Assembly (NCBI GenBank): GCA_963854835.1
Contig: OY978527.1
Coordinates: forward strand, 43,970,040 to 44,034,039
Direction: 5' to 3'
Source: Megamerina dolium
Lineage: Eukaryota; Arthropoda; Insecta; Diptera; Megamerinidae
Length of the DNA: 64,000 nucleotides
The position numbers and the translations under genes are program-made. Within the stretch, counting starts at the first letter, position 1. The number at the start of each line of letters is the position of its first letter. The notes under the pieces are model-generated. The model did no database searches and was not told where the DNA came from. It saw only the letters and a list, made by a program, of their open reading frames with translations. This document shows, piece by piece, positions 11,045-23,349 of this stretch.

Positions 11045-11685
11045 GATTTCGTCGATTGCGTTCCGGCTTTTTCGATGTTGAGTTTTTCCCACTGTCATTG
11101 AAGATGTGCCTCGTTATCGAAAATGTCGATAAAATCATGGAATTAATCGAAGTAGACCGGCAACTAAAGCCGTTGTGAAAAAGATCACAAAACAGTGTTA
11201 ACCCATCTACAAAAAGCTGGATTCAAAAAGAACCTCTGTCTTTGAGCGCGAAACGAATTGATACAAAAAATGCTAATGTAACGAACTGTGGAATGAAATC
11301 AACACATTTCATAAACAGATGGTGACTGGGTAATTAGGTGGAAAATTCTTTACTTCCATATGGACAATTGCGAACAGTTATCAACAATTGAATCTACAAC
11401 TGAAGCTAGAATTCACCTGTGTTGGGTTCCAAGACAACGCTAAGCTATACACATATTTCATGGCTCTCTAATAATTTCCGGAGCTTTGTTGGGAAGCTTT
11501 TATGCATCCATCTTGTAGTCCAAAACTGGCATCAAGTGATAATCATAGTTTTTATCGTGTGCAAAATTTCCTTAAAATAATAATAAAAATCATCAAAGAA
11601 AGATTTTTGAATTTCTTTGAAGAGTTTTTCGCCAATGGGGATAAAAGCTTCTATGACGCATTAAGTAAAATTTAAATGAAAACAA
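11045..11685 (+). pseudogene. mariner (DD34D type) transposase fossil
   Basis: Read across several frames. RRLRSGFFDVE and ENVDKIMELIEVDRQ match the helix-turn-helix end. THLQKAGFKKNL matches the linker before the catalytic core. QDNAKLYTYFMAL corresponds to the second catalytic Asp block (HQDNARPHTS-like) and HPSCSPKLASSDNHSFYRVQNFL to the third (YSPDLAPSDYHLF-like). FFANGDKSFYDA near 11625-11665 is the C-terminal block. Much of the region between the first and second Asp is deleted, and stops and frameshifts abound. No inverted repeats were found. It resembles the minus-strand fossil at 16375. Confidence 0.7.
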
Positions 11686-11689
11686 ATTA

Positions 11690-12215
11690 TAAAACCAAAC
11701 TGTGCATATTTAGCACAAATCGGACAATCCGAACCATGTTACAAAAATGTTTGAAATAAACTTCGAAATAAGAATTTCTTAGCATTCCATTGATTATGGG
11801 TAGCTAAATCCGAATCCGTAATCGGATTTTTGCCATTATAGACAGTTTTGTTTTTAACTGAAATATAAAAAATTTTCAGCTATTATTTTTTTTGAGGTTA
11901 GAAAGAATCCTGAAAATGCTGGGCTATACATTAGTGAATTCGTAAGCCGATAGGTAGAGACCACTCTAAAGTACATTCTAGTAAAATATCTATTTTTTTC
12001 AATCGCTCTCCCTCGCTCTCGGTCTCTGATGAATGTAAGAAACAAAAAAAAAACAATTATTCAAACAATGCTAGCAACATTACTCTCACTTCCTCTGTGC
12101 ACATGTTAACCTCTCCATTTTTTTTTCCATATGCCTCATAAATAATTGAATTGGCAAGTCAATTGAATGGAATAAACTTGAAAGAATTTATCTGCAATTT
12201 TCATTCATCGTATCG
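11690..12215. other. non-coding stretch, no gene seen
   Basis: AT-rich sequence with poly-A and poly-T runs; nothing recognisable. Confidence 0.45.
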
Positions 12216-12310
12216 ATGATGATGATAATGATAACAACGACAATGCTGCTGATGATGATGATGATGATGATAACAACGACAATGCTGCTGATGATGCTGA
12301 TGTTACTGAT
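12216..12310 (+). repeat. (GAT)n repeat with a 39-bp tandem duplication
   Basis: The block GATAACAACGACAATGCTGC begins at 12230 and again at 12269, each followed by GAT triplets, so a 39-bp unit is repeated about twice. Confidence 0.75.
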
Positions 12311-13123
12311 ATTACTTGATCCTTAAGCGGTTATGATGATGGTGGCATGAGTATTATTTTTGTTGGAATTTATTGCATCATTCATGCAAGTTGTTATTAT
12401 TGTTGTTGTTGTTATTGAATTGCAATTCACAATAATGATAGGGTAAGAATAATACAATAATATGTACCTACAATCAAATCGAATAATAGAATATGACATG
12501 TTAGACATAGCTATTCTATTGTATGTATGTATTTGTTCAAAATTGCCATTGGAAATATTTTTATTTGTTACAGCCATAGAAACAAACAAAAACAAAAAAA
12601 AAATGCAAAAAAAGTTGAGTATCTCTGAATCTCTGTGTATTATAAAATCTTGTAACTTGAGTTAAATCGAAATAAAGAAATATTTTAGATTGCATAAATC
12701 AGAAGGATATCAAAGAATTTGATTTTTATTTTTTATAATTTTTTTATAATAAATAACTAAAATATGATATTTAGTTGAAATTATTTGTGCCATCTGCATA
12801 TAACTGATACTCTCACTCACCACCATTACTTTAAATATGCATTTTTTTTAATAATAAAAATTACACCTACTGTATACCATAAATAGTTATAGTTTTATAC
12901 AAAAACTCATAAAAGGCATCCTTTCTCATATAAGTTTACATATTTGTCGGATTCATAGTACCTATATGAACGTTTAAAAGTAATTGGCAACTTCAAACTG
13001 TTATCACAACAATAATAATGTGAGTGTAAAAACAAAAAAATTGCAGCAAATAAAATAGATCCTTTAAACTTTGCGCAATAATCAAACTTCAGGACATTTA
13101 CAATGATATCAATATTACTATTT
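12311..13123. other. non-coding stretch, no gene seen
   Basis: AT-rich with short (GTT)n at 12388-12416. Overlapping open frames on both strands are low complexity and unsupported. Confidence 0.45.
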
Positions 13124-13150
13124 ATCTCTCTCTCTCTCTCTCTCTCTCTC
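13124..13150 (+). repeat. (CT)n microsatellite
   Basis: Uninterrupted alternating C and T over about 27 nt. Confidence 0.9.
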
Positions 13151-13257
13151 CGACTTATACACTGTCGTTATGCATTTGCTTGCAGTTTACCAGTAATATG
13201 TAGGGACCAGGAATGTGTGTAGAATGTGAATCAATTGTCAAGTTCCTTGACATTAAG

Positions 13258-13258
<1 letters not shown>

Positions 13259-13320
<62 letters not shown>
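13259..13320 (+). repeat. (TA)n microsatellite, about 31 units
   Basis: Pure alternating TA over 62 nt. The YIYIYI open frame across it is an artefact of the repeat. Confidence 0.95.
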
Positions 13321-13323
<3 letters not shown>

Positions 13324-14412
13324 GTACATATGTACGTGATCTTATTTCGTTTTCCTCAGCTCTTATTATGGACGTCATTAGCCATTATAACTTTTTTTTA
13401 TTGTATTAGTTTAACTGCTTCAGCAATGATGTTAGGGTGCGAATACGATGTTATGAATGTGCTGTGCAATGCCGTGCCGACTGCTATTAAATATATGACT
13501 AGAAAGAGTCGTAACACCAACAGCATACACAAATTACCTCAATAAATGTGCTGAATGGCAAAAGTTTTGAATTCAGAACAATTTTGTTACATCAGCCGAT
13601 AGTTTTGCTTTGAAAATGTTAAAAAATCCTACCATTAATATGAAATTGTTTGCATAGACATGGATGAAAAATAATCACAAATAAATGAATTCAACATTTA
13701 AATTTGTATAAATGTTTAAATGATTATCGAATAGTTATTGTAGGAAGCAAATGTTTAGATCTAAATGCAAAAAACTTTAACTTTAACTTTGTTAATTTTA
13801 TTTCTTATTATTATTATTTAAATGCTTTTATGTTTTGCAATTGTTGTATCATACGAGTACATATCATCATCATCATCAGTCTTATAATTCATGCAAAACA
13901 TATAGACCGAATCTGTATATCATAGCTAATCTCGAATTATGGTGAAAATTTGTATTTTCATTCGCATAGTTTCAGAGCTGAATATTTTTGAGTACTCCGT
14001 ATTATATGATTAGTTCATTTTGCTTTCATTCATCATTATCATTTAACTAAAAATCGTTAAAACAAAAATAGAAAAGTAAGGCTAGAAGCACAGCATGACA
14101 GTTGTAAAGCAGTACATCTTTATACATTTAAGATTCCTAGAAATGCTATGTGCGTATTAAACTAATCCAGTCAATTGAAATCTTGCAACAATCACTTCAC
14201 TTTAACCATTAGTTAGATACAGTGATAAGCTCGTGACGGTAATTGTGACATCACTGTAAATAAGAAAGTTTTTTGTATATTTTGTGGAAGCAGGGATGAC
14301 TTTTATGTTATGGCACCGTATAATAGTATATGGAATTTCTTTTCTTGTGGTATTTTTCAAAAATTACTTCTCTCCTAAAATTTAATCTACTTTAAAAGCA
14401 TTTATCAATATA
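13321..14412. other. non-coding stretch, one weak exon-like patch
   Basis: The part 13350-13542 is open and hydrophobic, preceded by TTTTCCTCAG (acceptor-like), reading LLLWTSLAIITFF onward to a stop. No homologue is recognised and no donor partner is evident. The rest is AT-rich and featureless. Confidence 0.35.
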
Positions 14413-15250
14413 GGGGGTGATTTTTCAGCAACTTTCTTTATGACAACACTATTTTTGTCACCTCAGCTGTTTTCGTGAAACATGTTACTGTCAAACATGT
14501 TCAGTTTGGTCTATAATTTAACCATAAATCGACTTACAAACGAACAACGCTTGCAGATTACTGAATTTTTTTTTATCAAAATTCATGCTCGATTAAGAAA
14601 GTGCAAATTGTGTTCAGCGACGAAGTTCATTTCTGGTTAAATGGATATGTGAACAATCAAAATTGCCGTATTTGGTGTGAAGAGCAGCCAGAACCATTGC
14701 AAGAACTGCCAATGCATCCTGAAAAATGCACTGTTTGGTATGGATTAAGGGCCGGTGGCAACATTGGATCGTACTTTTTCAAAGACGACGAAGGCAGGAA
14801 TGTTATTGTGAATGGCGAGCGCTACCGTGCAATGATTATAAACTTTTTTTTGCCCAAAATAGAAGAGTTGGACTTAGTTGACATGTGGTTTTAACAAGAC
14901 GGTGCGACATGCCACACAGCACGCGAAAAAATGGCCCAATTGAGAGGCGAGTTCGGCCTTTAGACTATTTTTTGTGGGGTTATGTTAAGGCTCATGTCTA
15001 TAGCGACAAGCCTGCAACAGTTGACGCACTGAAAGCCAATATTGAAGAATTTATTCCTGAGATGCCGGCCGATAAGTTGGAGAGAGTATGCCAAAATTGG
15101 ACTCAGCGTATGAACAATTTGAGGCGCAGCCGCAATTAAACATTGAATTATATAGATCGTTCTATCGACTCAAATAAAGATTTCATAAGTTTTTCTAAGT
15201 TTTATTTGTTTTTTTTAATCAAATCCGAAAACTCTTAAAAAATCACCCTG
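14413..15250 (+). mobile_element. mariner, DD41D-related, second family, internally deleted
   Basis: Flanking TA at 14411-14412 and 15251-15252. Ends GGGGGTGATTTTT and AAAAATCACCCTG are inverted repeats with one mismatch at the tip. The element is 838 bp and differs in its ends from the copies at 3786 and 41039, so it is a separate family. Confidence 0.8.
14520..15139 (+). pseudogene. mariner transposase remnant, DNA-binding domain and part of core deleted
   Basis: Starts with NRLTNEQRLQITEFF near 14528-14572, then jumps within 20 codons to QIVFSDEVHFWLNGYVNNQN (first catalytic Asp). It continues through VNGERYRAMIINFFLPK to DMWF, then a TAA at about 14892, QDGATCHTARE (second Asp), and a second deletion of about 20 codons joining to PLDYFLWGYVKAHVYSD (third Asp). 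It ends QRMNNLRRSRN, TAA at 15137. Both deletions together remove the helix-turn-helix and most of the D2-D3 spacer. Non-functional. Confidence 0.8.
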
Positions 15251-15252
15251 TA

Positions 15253-16374
15253 CATATATAGGTATGTAGGTATATAGATATGTAAATATTTACCACAATA
15301 GTCTACAACGATAATCAGCCTCAAATAAAAATAAAAGCAATGCAAGTACATACAATGATTATATAGTTTAATTGAATTAAATTAGAAAAGTCAATAAATT
15401 TAAAGTATTGTTATTCAAAGTTGCGGTTGTCAGATTCGCATAAGAGAATAGCGTTTATTTGCATCGTATTGTAGACATTTAATACGTCTGCATCTAATTT
15501 TCTTAGTGAAGGAGATAATACATTTTTATTTGTACCAGACCTCAAGGTCCTATAGAATGTATAGCACATATGTAGGTAAATAGAATATTTTTTTGCTTTT
15601 CAGCATTTGTTTTTGAACATAAATTTTCCCAACTCCATATAAAGCCGATGAAAAAAAATTCGTACTTCTTTCTTTTTAGTGCAATTTCCTTTTCATTTGA
15701 AATACGATTAGCGCTGACAATGTACAGCACAAACTGTCTTCCTTTAGTCTATACCAGTATACTACAAAATGTATTGGAAACATTTTAAAGTTATCAGCAA
15801 ATTAAAAAATCATAAACAGCCACAAAGAAGCAGTAGTCATATGACAAAAGATATTAGCACATGCTTCAAATATTGTATTAAATGCTTTACTTTGAAAACA
15901 AATGTGTTACGCAAATATCTATTTAGTTGAATTTCAAAGTAATCTGAAAATATTTATATTGAAATTCTGTCAGTGTGACATTAATGCATTTACTATGTGT
16001 AAAAAAAAATTTTATAATGATTTTGTAGAAATATTTGGCATGGGAAAATAATAAATCCATTATTTGTATGTTTATTTAAAGACTCTCATTAACATGGTTT
16101 GAATTGTCTGATTTTAGGTCAAATATATTATGCTCGATTTCATTTTATAATTTGTTGCTATTTTAAAGGTAATTTCCTAATGGATTTCTCATAGCATCCC
16201 TGGTACTTATTGGTGAAAAATCCAATTGGGGAAAATTCACAAGCTTCTCTTGATGCCATTTACCACTAAGGAAGTTTTCCAATGATAAAAAATATAAATA
16301 AATAAATATAAATATTATATAAGGTGGATGCAACAAAACTCCCCAACTAAACTTCAAGAATTACTGACGAGTTC
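15253..16374. other. non-coding stretch, no gene seen
   Basis: AT-rich, without supported motifs. Confidence 0.45.
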
Positions 16375-16860
16375 TTTGTCGATGTTGTTTGTAATGGAAC
16401 ACAATAGCCCTCCTATTATACAATTTTGGCTGCTTCCGAATTACACAGCAAAACCTAGCTATTACCATTAGTTTTGTCACTTGGATCCGCTTCATATCCT
16501 TTTTACTTTTACAAAACTCATTTGTCATCCTCAGTTACAATCCGTTTAAGAAATGTGTCGTTTTCGTTCCGTTTATTCAAGGTTTTCTAGATGAAAATTC
16601 AATCAATTTTTTATGTCAGCTTGCATTTGAATCCAGCTAAATGTATGTTAATTTCAAACGATTTTGTGTTCGATCTTCAGCCCCTGGATCAATACTACGA
16701 CTAGTAATATGCTGGTCTAATTGTAACATTTCCATGATTTCATTTATATTTACAACGAGGGCCTATTTCTTCAGGTACATGTTTATCATCGAAAATATCG
16801 AAACGTAATCGATGAATCCACGAAATTGGCTATTATAGTGGATGTAAAGTGGACGGAATG
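16375..16860 (-). pseudogene. mariner (DD34D type) transposase fossil
   Basis: On the minus strand, in shifting frames: NEIMEMLQLDQHITSRSID (helix-turn-helix end), FLKRIVT-EDDK (first catalytic Asp block), KQPKLYNRRAIVFHYKQ (the segment before the second Asp, here decayed from HQDN). Related to the plus-strand fossil at 11045. No terminal repeats seen; multiple stops. Confidence 0.6.
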
Positions 16861-17650
16861 TTTTCTTTATTAATTCCATCTTTTACATCTAATAACTCAT
16901 AGCTGAATCGACATATCAAAAAAATGAAAACAATTTAGCCATCTTGGGGAAAAAATTATTGATCTATTTTTCCAACCTTGTATCTAATATATTCAATATT
17001 TGCAAAAATCATCATGAATTATGGATAATTAGTAGTAGTATGGATTTTTTCATGAACAAAAGCAATTGCTTGATATTCCATTACAACATTGAATAGACGA
17101 GTTGAGTCACCAAGTAAAAATATTTGGAGTTAAATAAAAACTAGATTATCCCAAAAAGAAATTAATTCTGTAAACATTTTCGTTCGATTGCTTAAACATA
17201 CCTATACAATAACTTAGAAATTAGGAAGTCTTAAAGATATTAAACTTTAACACAATACCCGTTGACTATAACATACAGTTCTCTCCCAAAAAAAATAAAG
17301 TATTTTCAATTATCATTAGTTATAGTTTTTTTTTTTCTTGTATATTTTATTTCTATTGAAGACACTATAAGTATATGAAATTTAACTTAAATTATAACAC
17401 TGAGATTTACAAACATTTTTCAATCATCTTTCAAATTTGTACATATTGTAAAATTCATAACGATGAGCATATTTACAATGAGATGCACTCTTTAAGTATT
17501 ATACAAGTATTCTTAAATTTATAGTAAAAAGTAAATGTTTATATACGATAGTGTGTTTCCATGTACGTATATGCTCATATATATGATTATATCATATATG
17601 ATTACATTAAAAATTAATATAAAAAAATTAAATAAATATATACGCGGCGG
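16861..17650. other. non-coding stretch, no gene seen
   Basis: Very AT-rich sequence; no supported feature. Confidence 0.45.
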
Positions 17651-17652
17651 TA

Positions 17653-17681
17653 TAGAAAAGCTCTTTGACAGAGCTTTTCTA
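17653..17681. repeat. perfect 12-bp hairpin
   Basis: TAGAAAAGCTCT (17653-17664), 5-nt loop TTGAC, AGAGCTTTTCTA (17670-17681). The right arm is the 3' border of the SINE copy that follows, so the left arm looks like a small inverted duplication of the SINE end. Confidence 0.7.
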
Positions 17682-17928
17682 TTCTATTTAAAGGAATCAA
17701 CTTAGATTAGCCGGTTCCGAACGATAGAACCCTTGTGACATCACTTTTTCTGAACTTTGTCACAAAATTCCTTTAGAAGCTTTTCCATAGCAAATTATTA
17801 CTGCCCGAACTTGCTTCCCGACAGGTACCGTTCGAAAGTAGTAAAACCAAAGAAGTTCTTTTCAGTAGTAAAGCTATGCTTCAGTCGGGTATTGAATCCT
17901 CGACCTACCACGATCAAAAGGCGAAAAA
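17669..17928 (-). mobile_element. tRNA-derived SINE, head truncated
   Basis: Shares GCCGGTTCCGAACG, TTTTTCTGAACTTTGTCACA, GGTACCGTTCGAAAG and the B-box-containing GGGTATTGAATCC with other copies. It ends inside the tRNA-like head (AAAAGGCGAA) without the A box. More diverged than the 44284 copy. Confidence 0.75.
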
Positions 17929-18290
17929 TTAATATAAATTGTATGTAGTAAACGAAATACGAAAACGAAAAATATGTACATACTAAAATATAGATGTATA
18001 TACCGTATGTATGTACATAGTTATTCCAGTGCAATGAGTAAATAGGTCAAGTTATTGTTATTATTATTAATATTGTATTTCTTTTTATGACGCTGTAAAT
18101 TGTAATAAACATGAATAACCAAAGATAGCCAAAGGGATATGCATAAGTATTATATTACATTTTAATAAAAGTTTGATTAAAAAACTACATTTTGTTGTTG
18201 TTCATTTGTCCATATGCCACTGACACTAGCATTGCCTCTTGTCATATATTTGATGTATCAAAGCAACCACAAAAGCTAAACTTGTTGCGG

Positions 18291-18390
18291 TTCATTCATT
18301 CATTCATTCGTTATTTTATTCAATCATTCATTCATTCGTTCATTCATTCATTTATTCATTCATTCATTCATTAATTCATTCATTCATTCA
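18291..18390 (+). repeat. (ATTC)n tetranucleotide repeat
   Basis: About 24 imperfect units. The FIHSFIHS open frame across it is an artefact. Confidence 0.9.
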
Positions 18391-21373
18391 ATTATACATA
18401 ATTGAATTACTCTCATTATGCGTCGAGTGCAACATCATAACAGTAAAGAAAGGATTGAATGAAGAATGAAATTTATTATACCATGTAATTGCCTCATATT
18501 GTTTCTCTTATCATAGTTATTGTTATTAAATTTGCAATGAAATTATTATTAAACATTGTTGTTTAATTGCTATAATAATAGAGAAAAGGAAAATGAAAGA
18601 GAACGATAGAGAGAAAGTTAATATTATGATGAAAATTATATTGATGAATATGTCATATTTAATTGTTATTTATTTTTAATATCAATTTGTGATATTTTAA
18701 TTTATTAAATTTTAAAATTATACATATTTTTTAAATTGAAACAATATCAATATATCCATAATGTAATACTTAGTAAACCAAAATCTGATTATGATCATAA
18801 TCACATACACCTTTTCCAACAAACCGCAGAGTATGCCAATGCAAAAAAATGGCAAAAAAAAAAGAACAAACTAATACAACATTATAGAATGTGAAATAAC
18901 TATGCATATAATATACACTTAAACACACTACAGTGTAATAATCAAAGCAAAGTAATGGTCACAAGCATACTTATACAGTAGAGTCTATATCTATTGTATA
19001 TAGTATATCTACACACACACACACACCCATATTGTCGTCGTCGTCGTCGACTTACAAAGTATTAAATCCACTTACCTTTCTTTGTTCGTTGAATGACGAC
19101 ACAATCACAACAGCAACAACAACAACAACAACAACAACAACTAAAGCAACAACACCAGCAATATAAATAAATTTTCTGCAAAAGAAACTTCCGCAATGCC
19201 ATACACGCATAAGCACATACATCCATACATATAAGCTGCTATCTTTCATTCTTAAGTAAACATATATGTATATACCACCCGCACAAATAAAAGGATCTTT
19301 GATATCACACCCACACATACACTACCATATACACATACATATGTACACAGCACTTCAAATACTCACAGCAGAAGTCAAGTTGGCCAAAGACCAACTTAAA
19401 CAAAACAAAAAAGTAAAAAGAGGAGGTGAAAAAAAAGAAGAGTCCTGCTATAACGACATTAACAACAATAACAACAACAACAACAATATACGACAATATG
19501 GCAATAACAGCAAAAGTGTCTGAATTCATTGACTAAAGAGCTTAGCGTGGCTAAAGAAGTTAATCAGTATGGCAAGCGTCAGGTGTGTAGTATATTCGTT
19601 TGAAATGTGGGCATGAAGGCAGTTCGGAGGTTTGGCATAGTACTCACTGTTGAATGAATTATTGAATAAGTGTATGTGTGGATAAGTATGTATCTACTAC
19701 TTGCCATCGTGGACGACGCACCTTTGCAATTTGTTGTTGGCGCTGCTGTGTCCTCACTGTTACTGTTGTGTAAACGTTTTTGACCACCAAGTATATTAAT
19801 GTCAACGATGGCAATATGAGTACTGAACACCAAAGATTCAACTAAATAAGAAAGTTTGTGTATGTCAGTAGTATATGACAATGGTGATAATGATGATGGT
19901 GATGACGATGATATGAATGTTGATGATTTCGTGGTTGAAATAGTATAAGACTTCAGTTGGTTTTTATTTTTTTTTTTTACAAATCTTTTTGATCTAAATA
20001 CAGTATTTATTGTTTCTGCAATAAAATGCAATTTTTTATTTAGTAATATGTTCCTATCCCTATTACATAAAGTATAAAGAGTTTATTACAAAACTTACTC
20101 ATATGCCACTATTAGTGCAATTTTAGGGTGTGCTACCCACTCGTAGTACTCGTATTTTTAATATCACTGTTGTAGTAATATTTAGAAAATATGAACATTT
20201 TTCTAGTACATATTTGTATACTTGCTGAAATGCATGCAACACTCTTGTAGCTGCATGTTTTGATGTAATAACAACATAATGCTACAATATAATAAATATA
20301 ATGGTTTGGATTATTTACATTTCTTCATACACTTAATGTTGCTGCTTCTATTTACTATTACTAATAGTTTACCATTTTGTACGGTCTTCGAACTTTGGCC
20401 ACTTTAAACAAAAACCGAGAGAAAAATTAAAAAAAAAAAAACAAAAAACAAAAAACATGCAGGTCAAAAGTGTAGGAAAAACTTTTAAAAGTCACTTCAC
20501 TTCTAATTTTAACATCAAACTCATGAAACTTGTGCTTCTCTTCTCTCAAAATTATCTCTCTATTTTACATACAAGTATGTGGGGGGGAAATATTTAATCC
20601 TTCATATTCAAGTAATTTAATATTGTTAAACCAAATTATTCAAGTAATTTTTATTAGTACATAGAGACATCTCACATCTTAAATTTCCTTCATCATCACC
20701 TAACTTCAATTACGAGCACTGGCCGCATGTCACATCATCCAACAGCGCCACAAGTCATTTAAATCCACATGTCAAGAACTTAATCCTCATGTCCAGCATA
20801 GGAACATATGCTTTGCATACTTCATAGCGTTATATGTACGACATTTATAATTCTATGTACTAGGCTAGCTGCTGGATTTGAGTGACTTTGATTGAATATG
20901 TAGACTGAATATAATTACTGTATATGAGTATGTATTGCCTTTTTCATACTACATAAAAGTAATATGAAGAAAATCAGTCCAATAGGTACTCACACATACG
21001 TCTGAAACAAATAGCTACTGGTTGCCATTCAAAATATAGGAACACATTTTTAAATTTATGTTACATAACTGGAGATAACTAATTCGAGGTTTTTTTCCCA
21101 ATATTTAACTTAACATTATTAAATATTGTCTTACTAAATTGGTATTCTTATTATGATTTTTTTTTTCATTTAAATATTGTAAATACTTTTTTGTTTCTCT
21201 ATAAATATTATTATACTGCATTGATGTTCAAATTAAATCCAAGTACGCCCAGCTAGCTCATTTAAGGATTATTCATGTTATTATATAGTGTTGAAATGAA
21301 CATGGATTTTGCGTGGCAGGCATACACAAGTCACGAGATTAATTCCTATTCTAATTGTAATGTAAATGTGTGT

Positions 21374-21406
<33 letters not shown>

Positions 21407-21800
21407 GTGTAGTATGTTCATGTAATATATGAATTTCACGCCTGATTAACATGTCAAGTGACTTGGTTGGACAGCTTGTATTGTGGAGTAAAGGCGCATA
21501 TGACTGAATAGAACACAGAGGAAATGTTAGACACATGATATCGCATTAGTTCATTTGAGTATTTCAAGTATTTTTATTGTTTGCATATACGTACCCTAGT
21601 TATGGGAAAGTGAAATAAGGAGATAATAGTAAAAGAATTCTAATATGCAGCATTGTTTATTTGAAGAGGTACCGCAGGAAATGCATGGATCCCAAAAACC
21701 AGAAGGCTTGAAATTAACTTTTAAAAAATAGTAGCAAAATCAAAAAATAATTTTACAATTGCCAGACAATGCTATTAGAAGGGTACAATGAATATCCCAC
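18391..21800. other. long non-coding stretch with microsatellites
   Basis: Holds (CA)n at 19013-19027, (CAA)n at 19111-19141 and 19460-19490, and (GT)n at 21368-21410. A 150-codon open frame on the minus strand (19579-20031) is rich in Ser, Thr and Lys and has no recognisable domain. No exon is supported. Confidence 0.45.
21368..21410 (+). repeat. (GT)n microsatellite
   Basis: About 20 GT units with two interruptions. Confidence 0.9.
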
Positions 21801-21809
21801 CTGAGATAT

Positions 21810-22000
21810 TTCTTTCTTTTCGACATTTTTCCGGAACATACTTATATGTAATCTCTAACTCTTAGAAGGGCTTATTTTCATAAATGACATTTTTATAAAA
21901 TCCGCTCCCACCACCCCCATGAGTCGCTGCTAGATGTTTGATTCCAAAATGTTTCTCTCAAATATACTTGACCTCCATCTTTAACGCTTACAAAATGATT
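21810..22000. repeat. degenerate dispersed repeat (same family as 7459-7935)
   Basis: Two direct occurrences about 125 nt apart: TTTTTCCGGAACATACTTAT followed by GTAATCTCTAACTCTTAG, and TTTCTCTCAAATATACTTGA followed by CCTCCATCTTTAACGCTTAC. They align with the motif around 7617-7930. Confidence 0.4.
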
Positions 22001-22864
22001 CTAAAAACAGCAGAAATACAAAAAAGAACATAATTGTCCAGAAGTAATTTCTACAGGAGTCGATTGTAAGACCTAGCTTATTAGTCACTCTACCCCAACA
22101 TTGTTGCAAAAAATACAGACATAAATCCATCCCCTTGGTGGGGCTTCCTACAAAAGAGGCCAAATGTGTCAAAGTTTCCTATTCAGTTTTGCTACACAAC
22201 ATTTTCTTGTGCCTACCTTTTAAGGTCACTCCCAGACTGTGGGATTGGCAAAAAAAGAAGAACAAATGAAGTGGAAACTATAACAAAGAGAGGTTGCCAT
22301 CGGAAATATAACTGAAATAAAACGCCAGCTACAGTAAATGTGGAAGGTTAGGTGGAATAAAGAACAGAGAGGCAGACGGACGGCAAGGCCAACCCCAAAC
22401 AGCAGAAGGTGGTAGTTAACGGTCAGTGGGTCAGTCATTTTGTTACCTCCTCACCGCAAAAAGTTACTTCCGTACAAAATAGACCAATCAATTTTTTTAG
22501 ACTTGCTATTCTTTGCGCTTTTTACTGACAACGCTAAAAATTATTTCCTCTCTGTTTCGGAGCAACTCGTTCTCCATTTAATAGTAGACATTATGAGCAT
22601 CTAAAATTGCTAAGATCTATTCTTTTCTGAATCATTTATAGTAATATAATTTGTATGATATATGCCATATTAAGCTTAGTGTGTTTTAGAGAAGAGCTAC
22701 ATATGCCTTAATTAACCGAATATAAATATATATTGTATCTTCAGGCCCTGACAATGCCCAACAAGCGCATGAGAGGAGAAGAAACGTAAATAAAACACTT
22801 CGAAGCTGACAGTTTCAATTACTTAGCTCTGAAAACTTTACTGAATGAACCATAATGTAAAAAA
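22001..22864. other. non-coding stretch, no gene seen
   Basis: Moderately AT-rich. Short open frames lack conserved motifs. The part from about 22740 may be decayed upstream sequence of the LINE that follows, but I cannot show it. Confidence 0.4.
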
Positions 22865-23349
22865 TTTTTTATATTGAGCGTCGATGATAATCCCAGTAAA
22901 GCGTCAGAAAAACTGCAGTCACTTAAAAAGAGTACAACACTGGCTGGAGACATGGCGTATTAGAATCAACGAATCAAAATGCGTCCATATGACTTTCACG
23001 TTGAACAGAAAAACATGCCCTCAACTACAAATTAATTGTCAAAAAATACCACAAAAAACCAAAGTGACCTATCTAGGCTTTCATCTCGATAAAAGGCTAA
23101 CCTGGAAGAAGCACATTGAAACAAAGCAATCGCGTGCTAAATTAAAAGCAGCCAAACTTCATTGGTTGATTGGAAACGCCTCGAAATTGTCACTTCATAA
23201 TAAAATGCTTATATTCAAGTCCACCATTAAACCAATTTAGAGCTACGGCATTCAGCTTAGGGGCACTTCTTCAAACTCTGATATTGAGAAAATTCAGCGT
23301 GTTCAATCTAAAATCCTGAGACGTCTTTGCCGAGCTCCTTGGTACATCA

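Noticed and set aside
13213..13545. 110-codon open frame spanning the (TA)n repeat
   Set aside because: Its length depends on the microsatellite. The hydrophobic tail (13350-13542) follows an acceptor-like TTTTCCTCAG but has no partner exon I can find.
19579..20031. 150-codon open frame on the minus strand
   Set aside because: Dominated by Ser, Thr, Lys and His runs from simple repeats, no domain or homologue recognised, no splice or polyadenylation context.
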